A stretch of 64,000 nt of DNA from assembly GCA_905234565.1 (NCBI GenBank), contig CAJOHW010000004.1, forward strand, positions 1 through 64,000. The letters are read 5' to 3'. Source of the DNA: an uncultured Oscillibacter sp. (lineage in GTDB: Bacteria; Bacillota; Clostridia; Oscillospirales; Oscillospiraceae). Below are positions 8,469-16,226 of the stretch, piece after piece; positions within the stretch are counted from its first letter, which is position 1, and each line of letters begins with the position of its first letter. Position numbers and translations under genes: made by a program. A model generated the notes under the pieces. That model was not told where the DNA came from. It made no database searches and saw only the letters and a program-made list of their open reading frames with translations.

Positions 8469-9702
8469 CTCTCTCCTCCTGATGTTCCTCCGGCTTGTCC
8501 ACCGTGGCGGAAAAGCCTCCCTCTCCCAGCAGCACCGACACCGGATCCCCCGGCTGCACGTCCCGCCAGGTCCTGAGAATCCGTCCCTCTCCGTCCCGGG
8601 CCACGGCGTACCCCCGGCCCAAAACCCGCAAGGGGCTCATGGCGTCTAAGGACGCCGCCAGCACCGCGAAGCGCCGCCGCCGCTCCGACACCAGCTTCCC
8701 GGAGAGGTCCCCTAAGCGCTGCTGAAGATGCAGCAGCAGCATCCGCCGGTCCTGCACATAGGCCAGCTTGTCCGTCAGCACCCGCTTGGAGGCCAGCTGG
8801 TCCAAGAGCTTGCGCAGAGCCTTGATCCGGGCGGACTGGGCCTGTTCCATCCGCTCCCCGGCCCCCCGAAGCCAGCGCAGCAGCTCCGTCCGGTCCGGCA
8901 CGGCGATCTCCGCCGCGTTGGAAGGCGTAGACGCCCGGGCGTCCGCCACGAAGTCCGCGATGGTCACATCCGGCTCGTGGCCCACCGCCGAGATCACCGG
9001 AATCCGGGACTCGTAAATGGCCCGGGCCACCCGCTCGTCGTTAAACGCCCACAGGTCCTCCATGGACCCGCCGCCCCGGCCTGTGATGATCACGTCCCCC
9101 AGGTCATATCGGTTGGCATAGCGGATGGCCCCGGCGATCTCCGGCGGGGCCTCCGCCCCCTGGACCCGGACAGGCAGCAGCAGTACCTTTGCCCCGGGAT
9201 ACCGGCGGCGGAGGATCCGGATCATGTCGTGGACCGCCGCCCCGGCGGAGGAGGTCACAATGGCAATGCGCTCCGGATAGAGGGGCAGAGGCTTTTTGTG
9301 GGCGGGATCGAACAGTCCCTCGGCGAAGAGCTTGTTCTTCAACTGCTCAAAGGCCAGGGCCAGATCCCCCATGCCCTCCGGGGACAGTCCGTCGCAGTAG
9401 AGCTGGTAGACCCCGTCCCGGGGGAACACGGAGATCCGTCCGGAAGCCACCGCCTTCATGCCGTTCTCCGGCCGGAAGCGCAGTTTTACGGCGCTGCCCC
9501 GGAACATGACGCACCGCAGAGCTCCCTCCGCGTCTTTCAGGGTAAAATAGTGGTGGCCGGAGGGATAGATCTTGTAGTTGGACAGTTCTCCCCGGACGAA
9601 GATCCCCCGGAACGACGGCTCTCCCTCCACCAGGTCCTTCATGCGCCGGTTGACCTCCGACACGGTGTAGACCGCTGTTTCCATGGCTTGTTCTTTGCTC
9701 AT
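8440..9702 (-). CDS. xseA: Exodeoxyribonuclease VII large subunit
   Basis: Degrades single-stranded DNA to short oligonucleotides with XseB. The 420-residue protein has an N-terminal OB-fold (YTVSEVNRRMKDL and FVRGELSNYKIYPSGHHYF) followed by the catalytic domain (IAIVTSSAGAAVHDMIRILRRR, GRGGGSMEDLWAFNDE, SAVGHEPDVTIADFVADARASTPS). A coiled-coil C-terminus follows. The frame is open upstream, but the ATG at 9702 has AGGAAAGGG upstream and gives the family N-terminus. A terminator hairpin lies just upstream, separating it from nusB. Confidence 0.96.
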   Translation of the reverse strand: MSKEQAMETAVYTVSEVNRRMKDLVEGEPSFRGIFVRGELSNYKIYPSGHHYFTLKDAEGALRCVMFRGSAVKLRFRPENGMKAVASGRISVFPRDGVYQLYCDGLSPEGMGDLALAFEQLKNKLFAEGLFDPAHKKPLPLYPERIAIVTSSAGAAVHDMIRILRRRYPGAKVLLLPVRVQGAEAPPEIAGAIRYANRYDLGDVIITGRGGGSMEDLWAFNDERVARAIYESRIPVISAVGHEPDVTIADFVADARASTPSNAAEIAVPDRTELLRWLRGAGERMEQAQSARIKALRKLLDQLASKRVLTDKLAYVQDRRMLLLHLQQRLGDLSGKLVSERRRRFAVLAASLDAMSPLRVLGRGYAVARDGEGRILRTWRDVQPGDPVSVLLGEGGFSATVDKPEEHQEERDGGKKEADL

Positions 9703-9718
9703 TTCCCTTTCCTCATGA

Positions 9719-9747
9719 GAAAAAGGCGGGACAGGGACTGTCCCGCC
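9719..9747 (-). terminator. Intrinsic terminator between nusB and xseA
   Basis: A 9-bp perfect stem GGCGGGACA/TGTCCCGCC (9725-9747) is followed on the minus strand by TTTTTC. It would end or attenuate transcription coming from asp23-nusB before xseA. Confidence 0.8.
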
Positions 9748-9754
9748 GGGTTTC

Positions 9755-10204
9755 CTATGGCTGGCGCTCCTGGCGCACAAAACTGCCCAGGATGCCGTTG
9801 ATGAACCGCACCGTCTCCGGCGTCTCATAGTGCTTGGCGATCTCCACGGCCTCGTTGATGGCCGCCCCGTCGGGGATGTCCTGCATATACAGGATCTCAT
9901 ACATGGCCACCCGCATAATGGCAGAGGCCACCAGGGGGATCCGGGCAAACTTCCAGCCCTGGGCGTACTTTTCGATGTAGCCGTCCAGCTCGGCGGCGTG
10001 GCTGCCCACCCCGGATACCAGGCGGCGGATATACTCCGCCTGCTTGGGGCCCGGGGCCTCCCGGTACAGATCGTCTTCCTCCGCTAAGGACGCGAAAACA
10101 GAGGGGTCCAGACGCTCTTCCAGCAGTCCCTCCACGGTTTTGTCCGTGAAGCTCAGTTCATAGGCGAGATGCACGGCAATCTCCCGCGCCGTATTGCGTA
10201 CCAT
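9755..10204 (-). CDS. nusB: Transcription antitermination factor NusB
   Basis: A 149-residue all-helical RNA-binding protein that with NusE (S10) binds boxA in rRNA leaders. It shows the family's typical N-terminal REIAVHLAYEL and the C-terminal signature IPDGAAINEAVEIAKHY followed by FINGILG. The middle is slightly expanded, with an acidic LAEEDDLYREAPGPK segment. It lies directly downstream of the Asp23-family gene with a 6-bp gap, as in Bacillus (yqhY-nusB). Confidence 0.93.
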   Translation of the reverse strand: MVRNTAREIAVHLAYELSFTDKTVEGLLEERLDPSVFASLAEEDDLYREAPGPKQAEYIRRLVSGVGSHAAELDGYIEKYAQGWKFARIPLVASAIMRVAMYEILYMQDIPDGAAINEAVEIAKHYETPETVRFINGILGSFVRQERQP

Positions 10205-10210
10205 ACCGCT

Positions 10211-10582
10211 TTACGTCAGGGACACGCCGCCCACGTGGACGTTCACCGCCTCCACCGGACAGCCGGTCATGGCCTCGATGGAGGAGGCCACGGCGCTTTG
10301 CACGTGGGCCGCCACCTCCGGAATGGGATAGGCGTATTTCACAGCCAGATACAGGTCCAGCACCAGGGCGTCCCCGGTCATATCGATCTTGACGCCCCGG
10401 ATGCTCTTGCGGGCCCCTTTGCCCCGGTCGGCCAGATCCGTGACGGTTCCGCCGGACATGATGCCGGACACGCCCTCCACTTCCCGGACGGCTCCCACGG
10501 AAATGGCGGCAATGACTTCTTCCGCGATCTGGATGTTGCCCTTTTCCTCCGGAAGGGTCATGTAATCTTTGCTTTCGGACAT
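10211..10582 (-). CDS. Asp23/Gls24 family envelope stress protein
   Basis: A 123-residue YqhY-like protein. The domain runs from IQIAEEVIAAISVGAVREVEGV through GVKIDMTGDALVLDLYLAVKYAYPIPEVAAHV to AVNVHVGGVSLT, typical of the Asp23 family. In Bacillus the YqhY paralogue is linked to acetyl-CoA carboxylase control, but accBC is not next to it here. The start at 10582 (MSESKDYMTL) has AAGGAG upstream; the longer frame is not needed. Confidence 0.93.
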   Translation of the reverse strand: MSESKDYMTLPEEKGNIQIAEEVIAAISVGAVREVEGVSGIMSGGTVTDLADRGKGARKSIRGVKIDMTGDALVLDLYLAVKYAYPIPEVAAHVQSAVASSIEAMTGCPVEAVNVHVGGVSLT

Positions 10583-10710
10583 GGCTGACTCTCCTTTACG
10601 CCGCCCCCTCCGGGAAGCGGAGATCTCCCGCATCTCTGTGCGTTTCTTTATTTTACCACGCCTTCCCAAAAAATACAACCCACGCCGTGGATTTTTCCTC
10701 CGATTTCACC

Positions 10711-10776
10711 CGCGCTCTTTCAGATTTGCAGGATCCAAAGCCTCCCGCACGGCAACTTTTGGAAACTCTGATGGCA
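10711..10776. repeat. Intergenic palindromic repeat, copy B
   Basis: A diverged copy of the element at 6518-6599. It keeps CGCGCTCTTTCAGATTTGC and CACGGCAACT at the same spacing, while the distal arm has drifted (GGAAACTCTGAT). It lies between spoIIIAH and the Asp23 gene. Confidence 0.65.
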
Positions 10777-10793
10777 CACGGGGCAGCCCTTTC

Positions 10794-11354
10794 TTAGTTT
10801 GCCGCCATGATCTTTACCCCGGCGGCGGGGAAGCCCGTCTCCGACATGGCGATGTCCGTGATCTTCACCACGTCCTCGGCGGACAGTTCCTCCTGGCCCG
10901 TGGACACCACCACGCTGACGCTGCTGTCCCCCATAAACGCCACGCAGTCCTGATAGCCCTTGGCCGTCACCAGGTTCTCAATCTGGGCCTCTTTCAGCGT
11001 GTAGCCCGCCAGCACCTGGATGCCCTCGGAGGCCTCGTTGAGGACCTCTTCCCCGGCGTCCGGCTGCTGGGCCGCCTCCTGCAAAAGGGAGATGGCGCTG
11101 TCCCGGGCCTGCTGGCGGGTCAGGCGGGCGGAGGCAAAATAGTCCGCTCCGGTGTACACCGCCTCCTCGTCCGTAGCCAGTCCCCCGTCCTCCGGGGCCG
11201 ACACCAGCGTGGCCTCTCCCAGGATCTTCGTCCCGGCCTCCTCCGCCTCCGGCATGGCCTCCCGGGCCGCGAACCGCCAGTTCAGCCCCACCGCCGCGCA
11301 CACCAGCACCACCATGGTGCCTACCACCGCGTTGCGTTTCCATCTGGACTTCAT
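10794..11354 (-). CDS. spoIIIAH: Stage III sporulation protein AH
   Basis: A 186-residue protein with one N-terminal membrane helix (VVGTMVVLVCAAVGLNW) and an extracytoplasmic YscJ/FliF-like ring-building domain (from about residue 80). In sporulating cells it sits in the mother-cell membrane and binds SpoIIQ of the forespore to form the feeding channel. The start at 11354 has GGAGGAGG upstream; the larger open frame upstream is the spoIIIAG shadow. It follows spoIIIAG by 20 bp. Only AG and AH of the eight-gene spoIIIA operon are present here. Confidence 0.88.
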   Translation of the reverse strand: MKSRWKRNAVVGTMVVLVCAAVGLNWRFAAREAMPEAEEAGTKILGEATLVSAPEDGGLATDEEAVYTGADYFASARLTRQQARDSAISLLQEAAQQPDAGEEVLNEASEGIQVLAGYTLKEAQIENLVTAKGYQDCVAFMGDSSVSVVVSTGQEELSAEDVVKITDIAMSETGFPAAGVKIMAAN

Positions 11355-11374
11355 AGACTTCCTCCTCCACACGA

Positions 11375-11869
11375 TCACTGCCATTTTTCCACCGCGATGC
11401 GCCCTGTGGGAAGCCCCGTCAGCGCCGCCACCGCCCGGGTCACCGCCAGACGCACCGCCGCCCGGTCCGCGCCCTGGCACACGATCAGCGCCCCGCGGTA
11501 TGTGGGTGCCCGGCTTCCCGTCACCACTGCCTCTCCCCTTCCGCTTCCCCCGGCCAGCACCGTCTTGGAGCTTTCGGAGTACTCCGATTCCCCGCGCCGG
11601 GACGCCGTCACGTCCGCCGCCAGCCTCCGCTCCCCGCCGTCCTCCTCCGTCAGCATCACCCGCACCTGTCCCACGCCGCTGATCCTTCCCAGCACCTCCT
11701 CCATCTCCCGCTGGAGATCCCGGTACTCCTGCCGGTCCTCTCCCCCAGAGGGAGCGCCGGACCGTACCGGCCAGAGCATCAGCGCCACCCCCACCGCCGC
11801 CGCTAAGACGGCGTACTTGTACTTGTCCCATACGCCCCTCACTCCTTCAGCGCCCTTTGGTTCCTCCAT
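11375..11869 (-). CDS. spoIIIAG: Stage III sporulation protein AG
   Basis: A 164-residue protein with a short cytoplasmic N-terminus, one membrane helix (KYAVLAAAVGVALMLW) and a C-terminal domain. The core is LQREMEEVLGRISGVGQVRVMLT, followed by RGALIVCQGADRAAVRLAVTRAVAALTGLPTGRIAVEKW, the SpoIIIAG signature. It forms a large ring in the intermembrane space of the engulfed forespore. The start at 11869 (MEEPKGAEG) is chosen on homology; its ribosome site is weak. It normally follows spoIIIAA-AF, which are absent here, and instead is divergent from bioY. Confidence 0.88.
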   Translation of the reverse strand: MEEPKGAEGVRGVWDKYKYAVLAAAVGVALMLWPVRSGAPSGGEDRQEYRDLQREMEEVLGRISGVGQVRVMLTEEDGGERRLAADVTASRRGESEYSESSKTVLAGGSGRGEAVVTGSRAPTYRGALIVCQGADRAAVRLAVTRAVAALTGLPTGRIAVEKWQ

Positions 11870-11908
11870 GGCAGTCCTGCCTCTCTCCGGTGTGATGTCC
11901 CGCTCTCT

Positions 11909-11936
11909 ATCTATGCGCCTGCCCCGCCGTCTATGC
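11909..11936 (-). promoter_or_regulatory. Possible sigma-E-type promoter for spoIIIAG
   Basis: On the minus strand, GCATAG (11936-11931), 15 bases and CATAGAT (11915-11909) resemble the mother-cell sigma-E pattern (GCATA...CATACA). The match is partial, and the call leans on the downstream genes being sigma-E genes elsewhere. Confidence 0.3.
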
Positions 11937-11946
11937 CCAAAACCTG

Positions 11947-11979
11947 TTGTCAACCTTTATGCAAGATTTAGGTTGACAA
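11947..11979 (+). promoter_or_regulatory. BirA operator upstream of bioY
   Basis: TTGTCAACC (11947-11955), 15 bases, then the exact complement GGTTGACAA (11971-11979). This matches the biotin repressor operator architecture in Bacillota. The right arm contains the -35 of the bioY promoter, so bound BirA-biotinyl-AMP would block transcription. Confidence 0.88.
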
Positions 11980-12001
11980 TTCAGGCAGAATATGCTATCC
12001 T
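11973..12001 (+). promoter_or_regulatory. bioY promoter
   Basis: Consensus -35 TTGACA (11973-11978), a 17-nt spacer and -10 TATCCT (11996-12001). It overlaps the BirA operator. The leader then carries a small GGCTGG/CCAGCC hairpin. Confidence 0.8.
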
Positions 12002-12063
12002 GTGCCGGTCCGGCTGGAAAAGAAGAGACCAGCCCTCTTTAAGATGAGAAAGGAGGCCTCCCT

Positions 12064-12633
12064 ATGAAGGAAACCACGTCCGTTCCCCGGAACGGAAAAC
12101 TGGCCGCTATGTGCCTCACCGCCATGATGGCGGCGGTGATCTGCGTCCTGGCCCCCCTGTCCATCCCCATCGGCCCGGTGCCTATTACCCTGGGAACTTT
12201 GGCGGTGTATCTCACGGTGTACGTCCTGGGCTGGCGGCTGGGGACATTGTCCGTGTTCCTGTACCTGTGCCTGGGGACCCTGGGGATCCCGGTGTTCTCC
12301 GGCTTCTCCGGGGGACTGGGCAAGCTGGCAGGGCCTACGGGGGGATACCTCTTAGGATACCTGCTCATTGCTCTGGCGGGAGGCATTGCGGTGGAAGCCT
12401 CCTCTCATCGTCCCCTCCACGCCCTGGGACTGGTCCTGGGCACCGCTCTGTGCTACGTGTGCGGCACCGCGTGGCTGTGCGTCTCCGCCCATATGGAGCT
12501 TGGGGCCGCCCTGGGGGTGGCGGTCTATCCCTTTATCCCCTTCGACCTGGGCAAAATCCTGCTTGCTGTGGGCATTGGCCCGGTCCTCCGGGGACGGCTG
12601 GCCCAGGCGGGACTGCTGCCTGTGAAGGCGTAA
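12064..12633 (+). CDS. bioY: Biotin transporter BioY (ECF S component)
   Basis: A 189-residue integral membrane protein with about six hydrophobic helices. It shows BioY-type motifs: LSIPIGPVPITLGTLAVYL near residue 40, LGTLGIPVFSGFSGGLGKLAGPTGGYLLGY, and a C-terminal PFIPFDLGKILLA. It is the substrate-binding S subunit for biotin and works with the shared ECF energising module, whose genes are not here, or alone. AAAGGAGG precedes the ATG. The perfect BirA operator upstream makes biotin control very likely, and suggests a biotin scavenger. Confidence 0.95.
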   Translation: MKETTSVPRNGKLAAMCLTAMMAAVICVLAPLSIPIGPVPITLGTLAVYLTVYVLGWRLGTLSVFLYLCLGTLGIPVFSGFSGGLGKLAGPTGGYLLGYLLIALAGGIAVEASSHRPLHALGLVLGTALCYVCGTAWLCVSAHMELGAALGVAVYPFIPFDLGKILLAVGIGPVLRGRLAQAGLLPVKA

Positions 12634-12649
12634 ACCATCAGAAACCTCA

Positions 12650-12677
12650 AAACGGCGGCTGGTTTCAGCCGCCGTTT
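12650..12677 (+). terminator. Terminator after bioY
   Basis: A 12-bp stem AAACGGCGGCTG/CAGCCGCCGTTT with a GTTT loop. The U-rich stretch follows a short distance later (ACAATTTGTT, then TTTTTTT). Confidence 0.65.
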
Positions 12678-12802
12678 ACAATTTGTTCACACTTTTTTTA
12701 TCCCACTTTTAGGATTCTGTGCCATGATGCACTGTTGTGAGGCGGATTCTGTGAAAACGGGTCCGCGGGAAAGCAAACCATACGAAAAGAGGGTGAGAGA
12801 CG

Positions 12803-13474
12803 TTGCACTATCGGCACGAGTGGAAGCATGAGCTGACCTGGCTGGATGTATTGACCATCCGGCCCCGGCTCCAGGCGGTGATGGAACCGGACCCCCACGC
12901 CTTGGAGGGGAAATACCACATCCGCAGTCTCTATTTTGACAACGCCCAGGACAAGGCCCTGCGGGAGAAAATCGACGGCGTGAACCGCCGGGAGAAGTTC
13001 CGCATCCGTTACTACAACGGCGATCTGTCGGTGATCCACCTGGAAAAAAAGAGCAGGCTCAACGGACTGGGAACCAAGTACAGCGCGGCGCTGTCCCGGG
13101 AAGAGGCACAAGACATTGTGGACGGCTCCTGGGCGTGGATGCCGGAGGCGGACCGGCCTCTGGTGCGGGAACTGTACTGCAAACTGCGCTACCAGGGACT
13201 GCGGCCTAAGACCATCGTGGACTACACCCGGGAACCCTTTGTCTACGGACCCGGCAATGTGCGGGTGACTTTTGACTACGGGATCCGCACGGGGCTGAAC
13301 TGTACGGATTTCCTGCATCCGGACTGCCCCACCATCCCCGCCGGAGACGCGCCCATCCTCTTAGAGGTCAAGTGGGACGCCTATCTCCCGGACATCATCC
13401 GGGACGCGGTGCAGACCCCGGGCCGCCGGGCCGCCGCCTTCTCCAAATACGCCCAGTGCAGAATCTACGGGTAA
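12803..13474 (+). CDS. VTC-domain (polyphosphate polymerase-like) protein
   Basis: A 223-residue protein matching the VTC catalytic tunnel domain: RHEWKHELTW at the start, HIRSLYFDNAQDKALREKIDGVNRREKFRIRYYNG, HLEKKSR, the VDYTREPFVY strand and ILLEVKWDAYLPD near the end. The basic residues of the tunnel (K in KHE, RxKxRxR, KK) are visible, so polyphosphate or related nucleotide chemistry is possible. The start is a TTG with GAGGGTGAG upstream. In many Bacillota this gene sits, as here, with DUF4956 and CotH genes. The function of the trio is not known. Confidence 0.88.
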   Translation: MHYRHEWKHELTWLDVLTIRPRLQAVMEPDPHALEGKYHIRSLYFDNAQDKALREKIDGVNRREKFRIRYYNGDLSVIHLEKKSRLNGLGTKYSAALSREEAQDIVDGSWAWMPEADRPLVRELYCKLRYQGLRPKTIVDYTREPFVYGPGNVRVTFDYGIRTGLNCTDFLHPDCPTIPAGDAPILLEVKWDAYLPDIIRDAVQTPGRRAAAFSKYAQCRIYG

Positions 13475-13507
13475 TGATTTCTACCACCCAATACAGGAGG
13501 TCATTTT

Positions 13508-14179
13508 ATGTCTTTCAGCGATATCTTCAAATCCAGCTTTCTGGACACCGCCACCAGCATCACCCCCTTTGACATGGCCCTGGCCCTGCTACTGTCCTTT
13601 GGCGTGGGACTGTTCATCTTCTTCGTCTACAAGAAAACCTATCAGGGGGTCATGTACTCCTCCTCCTTTGGCGTGACTTTGGTGGCCCTGACCATGATCA
13701 CCGCCCTGGTGATTCTGGCGGTGACTTCCAACGTGGTGCTGTCCCTGGGCATGGTGGGCGCGCTGTCCATCGTCCGGTTCCGCACGGCCATCAAAGAGCC
13801 CCTGGACATCGCCTTCTTGTTCTGGTCCATCGCCGTGGGCATTGTGCTGGCGGCGGGCATGATTCCCCTGGCGGTGCTGGGCAGCGTCCTTATCGGGGTC
13901 ATGCTGCTGGTGTTCGTCAACCGCAAGCCCAGCGTGAACCCCTACATCGTGGTGGTCCAGTGCGACGGCGGAGACAGTGAGCAGCGGGCGTCGGAGTGCC
14001 TGTCCGCCCACACTCTCAAGTGCGTGGTCAAGAGTAAGACCGCCCGGAAAGACGCCGTGGAGCTGACCTGTGAGGTGCGGCTCAAGGGCGGGGACACCTC
14101 CTTTGTCAACGAGCTGTCCCAGTTGGGGGGCGTGTCCAGCGCGGTGCTGGTGAGTTACAACGGCGACTATATGGGGTAA
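13508..14179 (+). CDS. DUF4956 family membrane protein
   Basis: A 223-residue protein with about four membrane helices in residues 20-135 and a soluble ACT-like C-terminal domain (NPYIVVVQCDGGDSEQ onward). The conserved loop GMVGALSIVRFRTAIKEPLDIAFLFW is the DUF4956 hallmark. It starts with ATG after CAGGAGG, 30 bp after the VTC gene and 9 bp before the CotH gene, so the three form an operon. No activity is established for the family. Confidence 0.88.
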   Translation: MSFSDIFKSSFLDTATSITPFDMALALLLSFGVGLFIFFVYKKTYQGVMYSSSFGVTLVALTMITALVILAVTSNVVLSLGMVGALSIVRFRTAIKEPLDIAFLFWSIAVGIVLAAGMIPLAVLGSVLIGVMLLVFVNRKPSVNPYIVVVQCDGGDSEQRASECLSAHTLKCVVKSKTARKDAVELTCEVRLKGGDTSFVNELSQLGGVSSAVLVSYNGDYMG

Positions 14180-14188
14180 GGAGGCGCT

Positions 14189-16102
14189 ATGTCCACCCAC
14201 AAAAATATTGACCGCGTCTGCCTCCTGGCGGTGATCCTGTCCCTGGTGCTGACCGGCGTCTTTCTCAACGGAGAGGCCCTGGGCATCCAGAACGCCGCCC
14301 GGACCTTGGGCTATGAGACGCGGCTGTTCGATGACTCCCGGGTCCACACCATTGCCATCGTCATGGACGGCTGGGAGGACTTCATCGAGAATGCCCAGAG
14401 CGAGGAGTACAGCCCCTGTACGGTCCTCATCGACAACGAGGCGTATAAAAACGTAGGCATCCGGGGCAAGGGGAATACCTCCCTGACCTCCGTGTCCAGT
14501 ATGGACAGCCAGCGGTACAGCTTCAAAATCGAGTTTGACCACTATGACGGGTCCGAGACCTATCACGGCTTGGACAAGCTGAGCCTGAACAACATCATCC
14601 AGGACAACACTTATATGAAGGATTTCCTGGCCTACCGCCTCATGGACCAGTTCGGCGCGGACGCGCCCCTTTGCTCCTTCGCCTATATCACCGTCAATGG
14701 AGAGGACTGGGGGCTGTACCTGGCGGTAGAGGGCGTGGAGGACAGCTTCCTGCGTCGAAATTATGGCAGGGACAGCGGGGATCTGTACAAGCCGGATTCC
14801 TCCAACTTTGGCGGCGGCGGTCCCGGCAACGGCAGGCACTTCCGCTTCGAGGACTTCTTCAATGAGGACGGCACCGTGGACACAGAGGCCATCCAGCAGG
14901 AGATTGAGGAGGCCATTTCCTCCGGACGGTTCCCTGGCGGAACGGGAGACACGGTGGACGCGGCGGAGATCGCCCAGGAGATCGGAGAGGCCATGGCCTC
15001 CGGCACCCCTCCCCAGTTCCCCGGCGGCGGCTTTGGCGGCGGAATGCCCGGGGGATTCCCGGACTTTAACGGGGAAGCCCCGGAGAATCCTCCGGAAGAT
15101 CTCCCGGAGATGCCCGATACGGCTCCCCCGGAGGATACCGGAACAGAGGCCGGGACGGATGGAGACAGCGGGTCCCCGGAGGAACCGTCTGACGTAGAAG
15201 CGGAAACCCGGGGCGGCGGACGGTTCAATTTCAGCGGCGCCTTTGGCGGCATGGGGTCCAGCGACGTGAAGCTCCAATACATCGACGACGATCCCGAGAG
15301 CTACTCCAACATCTTTTCCAACGCCAAAACCACCGTCACCCAGGAGGATCAGTCCCGGCTGATTGCCGCTCTAAAAAACCTCAGTGAGGGCGCGGACCTG
15401 GAAGAGACGGTAAATGTGGACGAGGTGCTGCGGTATTTCGTGGTCCACAACTACGTCTGCAACGGGGACAGCTATACCGGCTCCATCATCCACAACTACT
15501 ATCTCTATGAGAAAGACGGGCAGCTGTCCATGATCCCCTGGGACTACAACCTGGCCTTTGGCACCTTTCAGTCCGCCAACGCTCAGGAGATGGTGAACGA
15601 TCCCATTGACACCCCCATGTCCGTCTCCGACTCCACGGACCGGCCTATGTTCGGCTGGATTCTGGAAAACGCCGAGTATCTGGCCCTGTACCATGAATAT
15701 TTCGCGGAGTTTTTGGACGCCGTGGATGTGACCGGCCTGATTGACCGGACCTATGCGGTCATCGCCCCCTGCGTGGAGAAGGATCCCACGGCGTTTTGTA
15801 CCTATGCGGAGTTTGAAACCGCCGTGAAGGCCCTTCGGACCTTCTGCGAACTGCGCACCCGGAGCGTCCGGGGACAGCTGGACGGCTCCATCCCCTCCAC
15901 CGACCAAGGCCAGTCCCAGGACAGCGCCAGCCTCATCGACGCCTCCGAACTCAATCTCTCCGATATGGGTTCCATGGGCGGCGGCATGGGCGGCGGTCCC
16001 GGTGGGGAAAACGGCGGCGGCCCCGGACGGGGCGGCATGAGAGGCGGATTCTTCGGAGGACAGGGCAGACAGCGTACGCGGCAGGCAAGTTCAAACTCAT
16101 AG
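14189..16102 (+). CDS. CotH kinase family protein, membrane-anchored
   Basis: A 637-residue exported protein with one N-terminal hydrophobic segment (residues 11-27). The CotH domain is split by a low-complexity insert. Its N-part shows GIRGKGNTS, YHGLDKLSLNNIIQDNTYMK and the DSGDLYK lysine region; its C-part shows YFVVHNYVCNGDSYTGSIIHNYYLYE and IPWDYNLAFG with the metal-binding Asp. Between them (about residues 210-350) is a Gly-, Pro- and Glu-rich stretch, and the C-terminus is Gly/Met-rich (SMGGGMGGGPGG). CotH proteins in Bacillus phosphorylate spore coat proteins. Here the extracellular location and the VTC/DUF4956 partners suggest a surface role. Confidence 0.9.
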   Translation: MSTHKNIDRVCLLAVILSLVLTGVFLNGEALGIQNAARTLGYETRLFDDSRVHTIAIVMDGWEDFIENAQSEEYSPCTVLIDNEAYKNVGIRGKGNTSLTSVSSMDSQRYSFKIEFDHYDGSETYHGLDKLSLNNIIQDNTYMKDFLAYRLMDQFGADAPLCSFAYITVNGEDWGLYLAVEGVEDSFLRRNYGRDSGDLYKPDSSNFGGGGPGNGRHFRFEDFFNEDGTVDTEAIQQEIEEAISSGRFPGGTGDTVDAAEIAQEIGEAMASGTPPQFPGGGFGGGMPGGFPDFNGEAPENPPEDLPEMPDTAPPEDTGTEAGTDGDSGSPEEPSDVEAETRGGGRFNFSGAFGGMGSSDVKLQYIDDDPESYSNIFSNAKTTVTQEDQSRLIAALKNLSEGADLEETVNVDEVLRYFVVHNYVCNGDSYTGSIIHNYYLYEKDGQLSMIPWDYNLAFGTFQSANAQEMVNDPIDTPMSVSDSTDRPMFGWILENAEYLALYHEYFAEFLDAVDVTGLIDRTYAVIAPCVEKDPTAFCTYAEFETAVKALRTFCELRTRSVRGQLDGSIPSTDQGQSQDSASLIDASELNLSDMGSMGGGMGGGPGGENGGGPGRGGMRGGFFGGQGRQRTRQASSNS

Positions 16103-16226
16103 CCAGGATCTGGACTTATAAAATTTTCAAAAACTGGCTCTTTCCTTATGGGCAGTTCTGACGTATACTCACGAAAGCCGCCCAAGGAAAATAACCGAAT
16201 TTCGGCGCGGCCAAGGAGGAAGTCCC

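Noticed and set aside
14950..15200. Possible split of the CotH protein at its Gly/Pro-rich insert.
   Set aside because: The frame continues without a stop, and both halves of the kinase-like domain lie on either side. It reads as a low-complexity insertion, not a broken gene.
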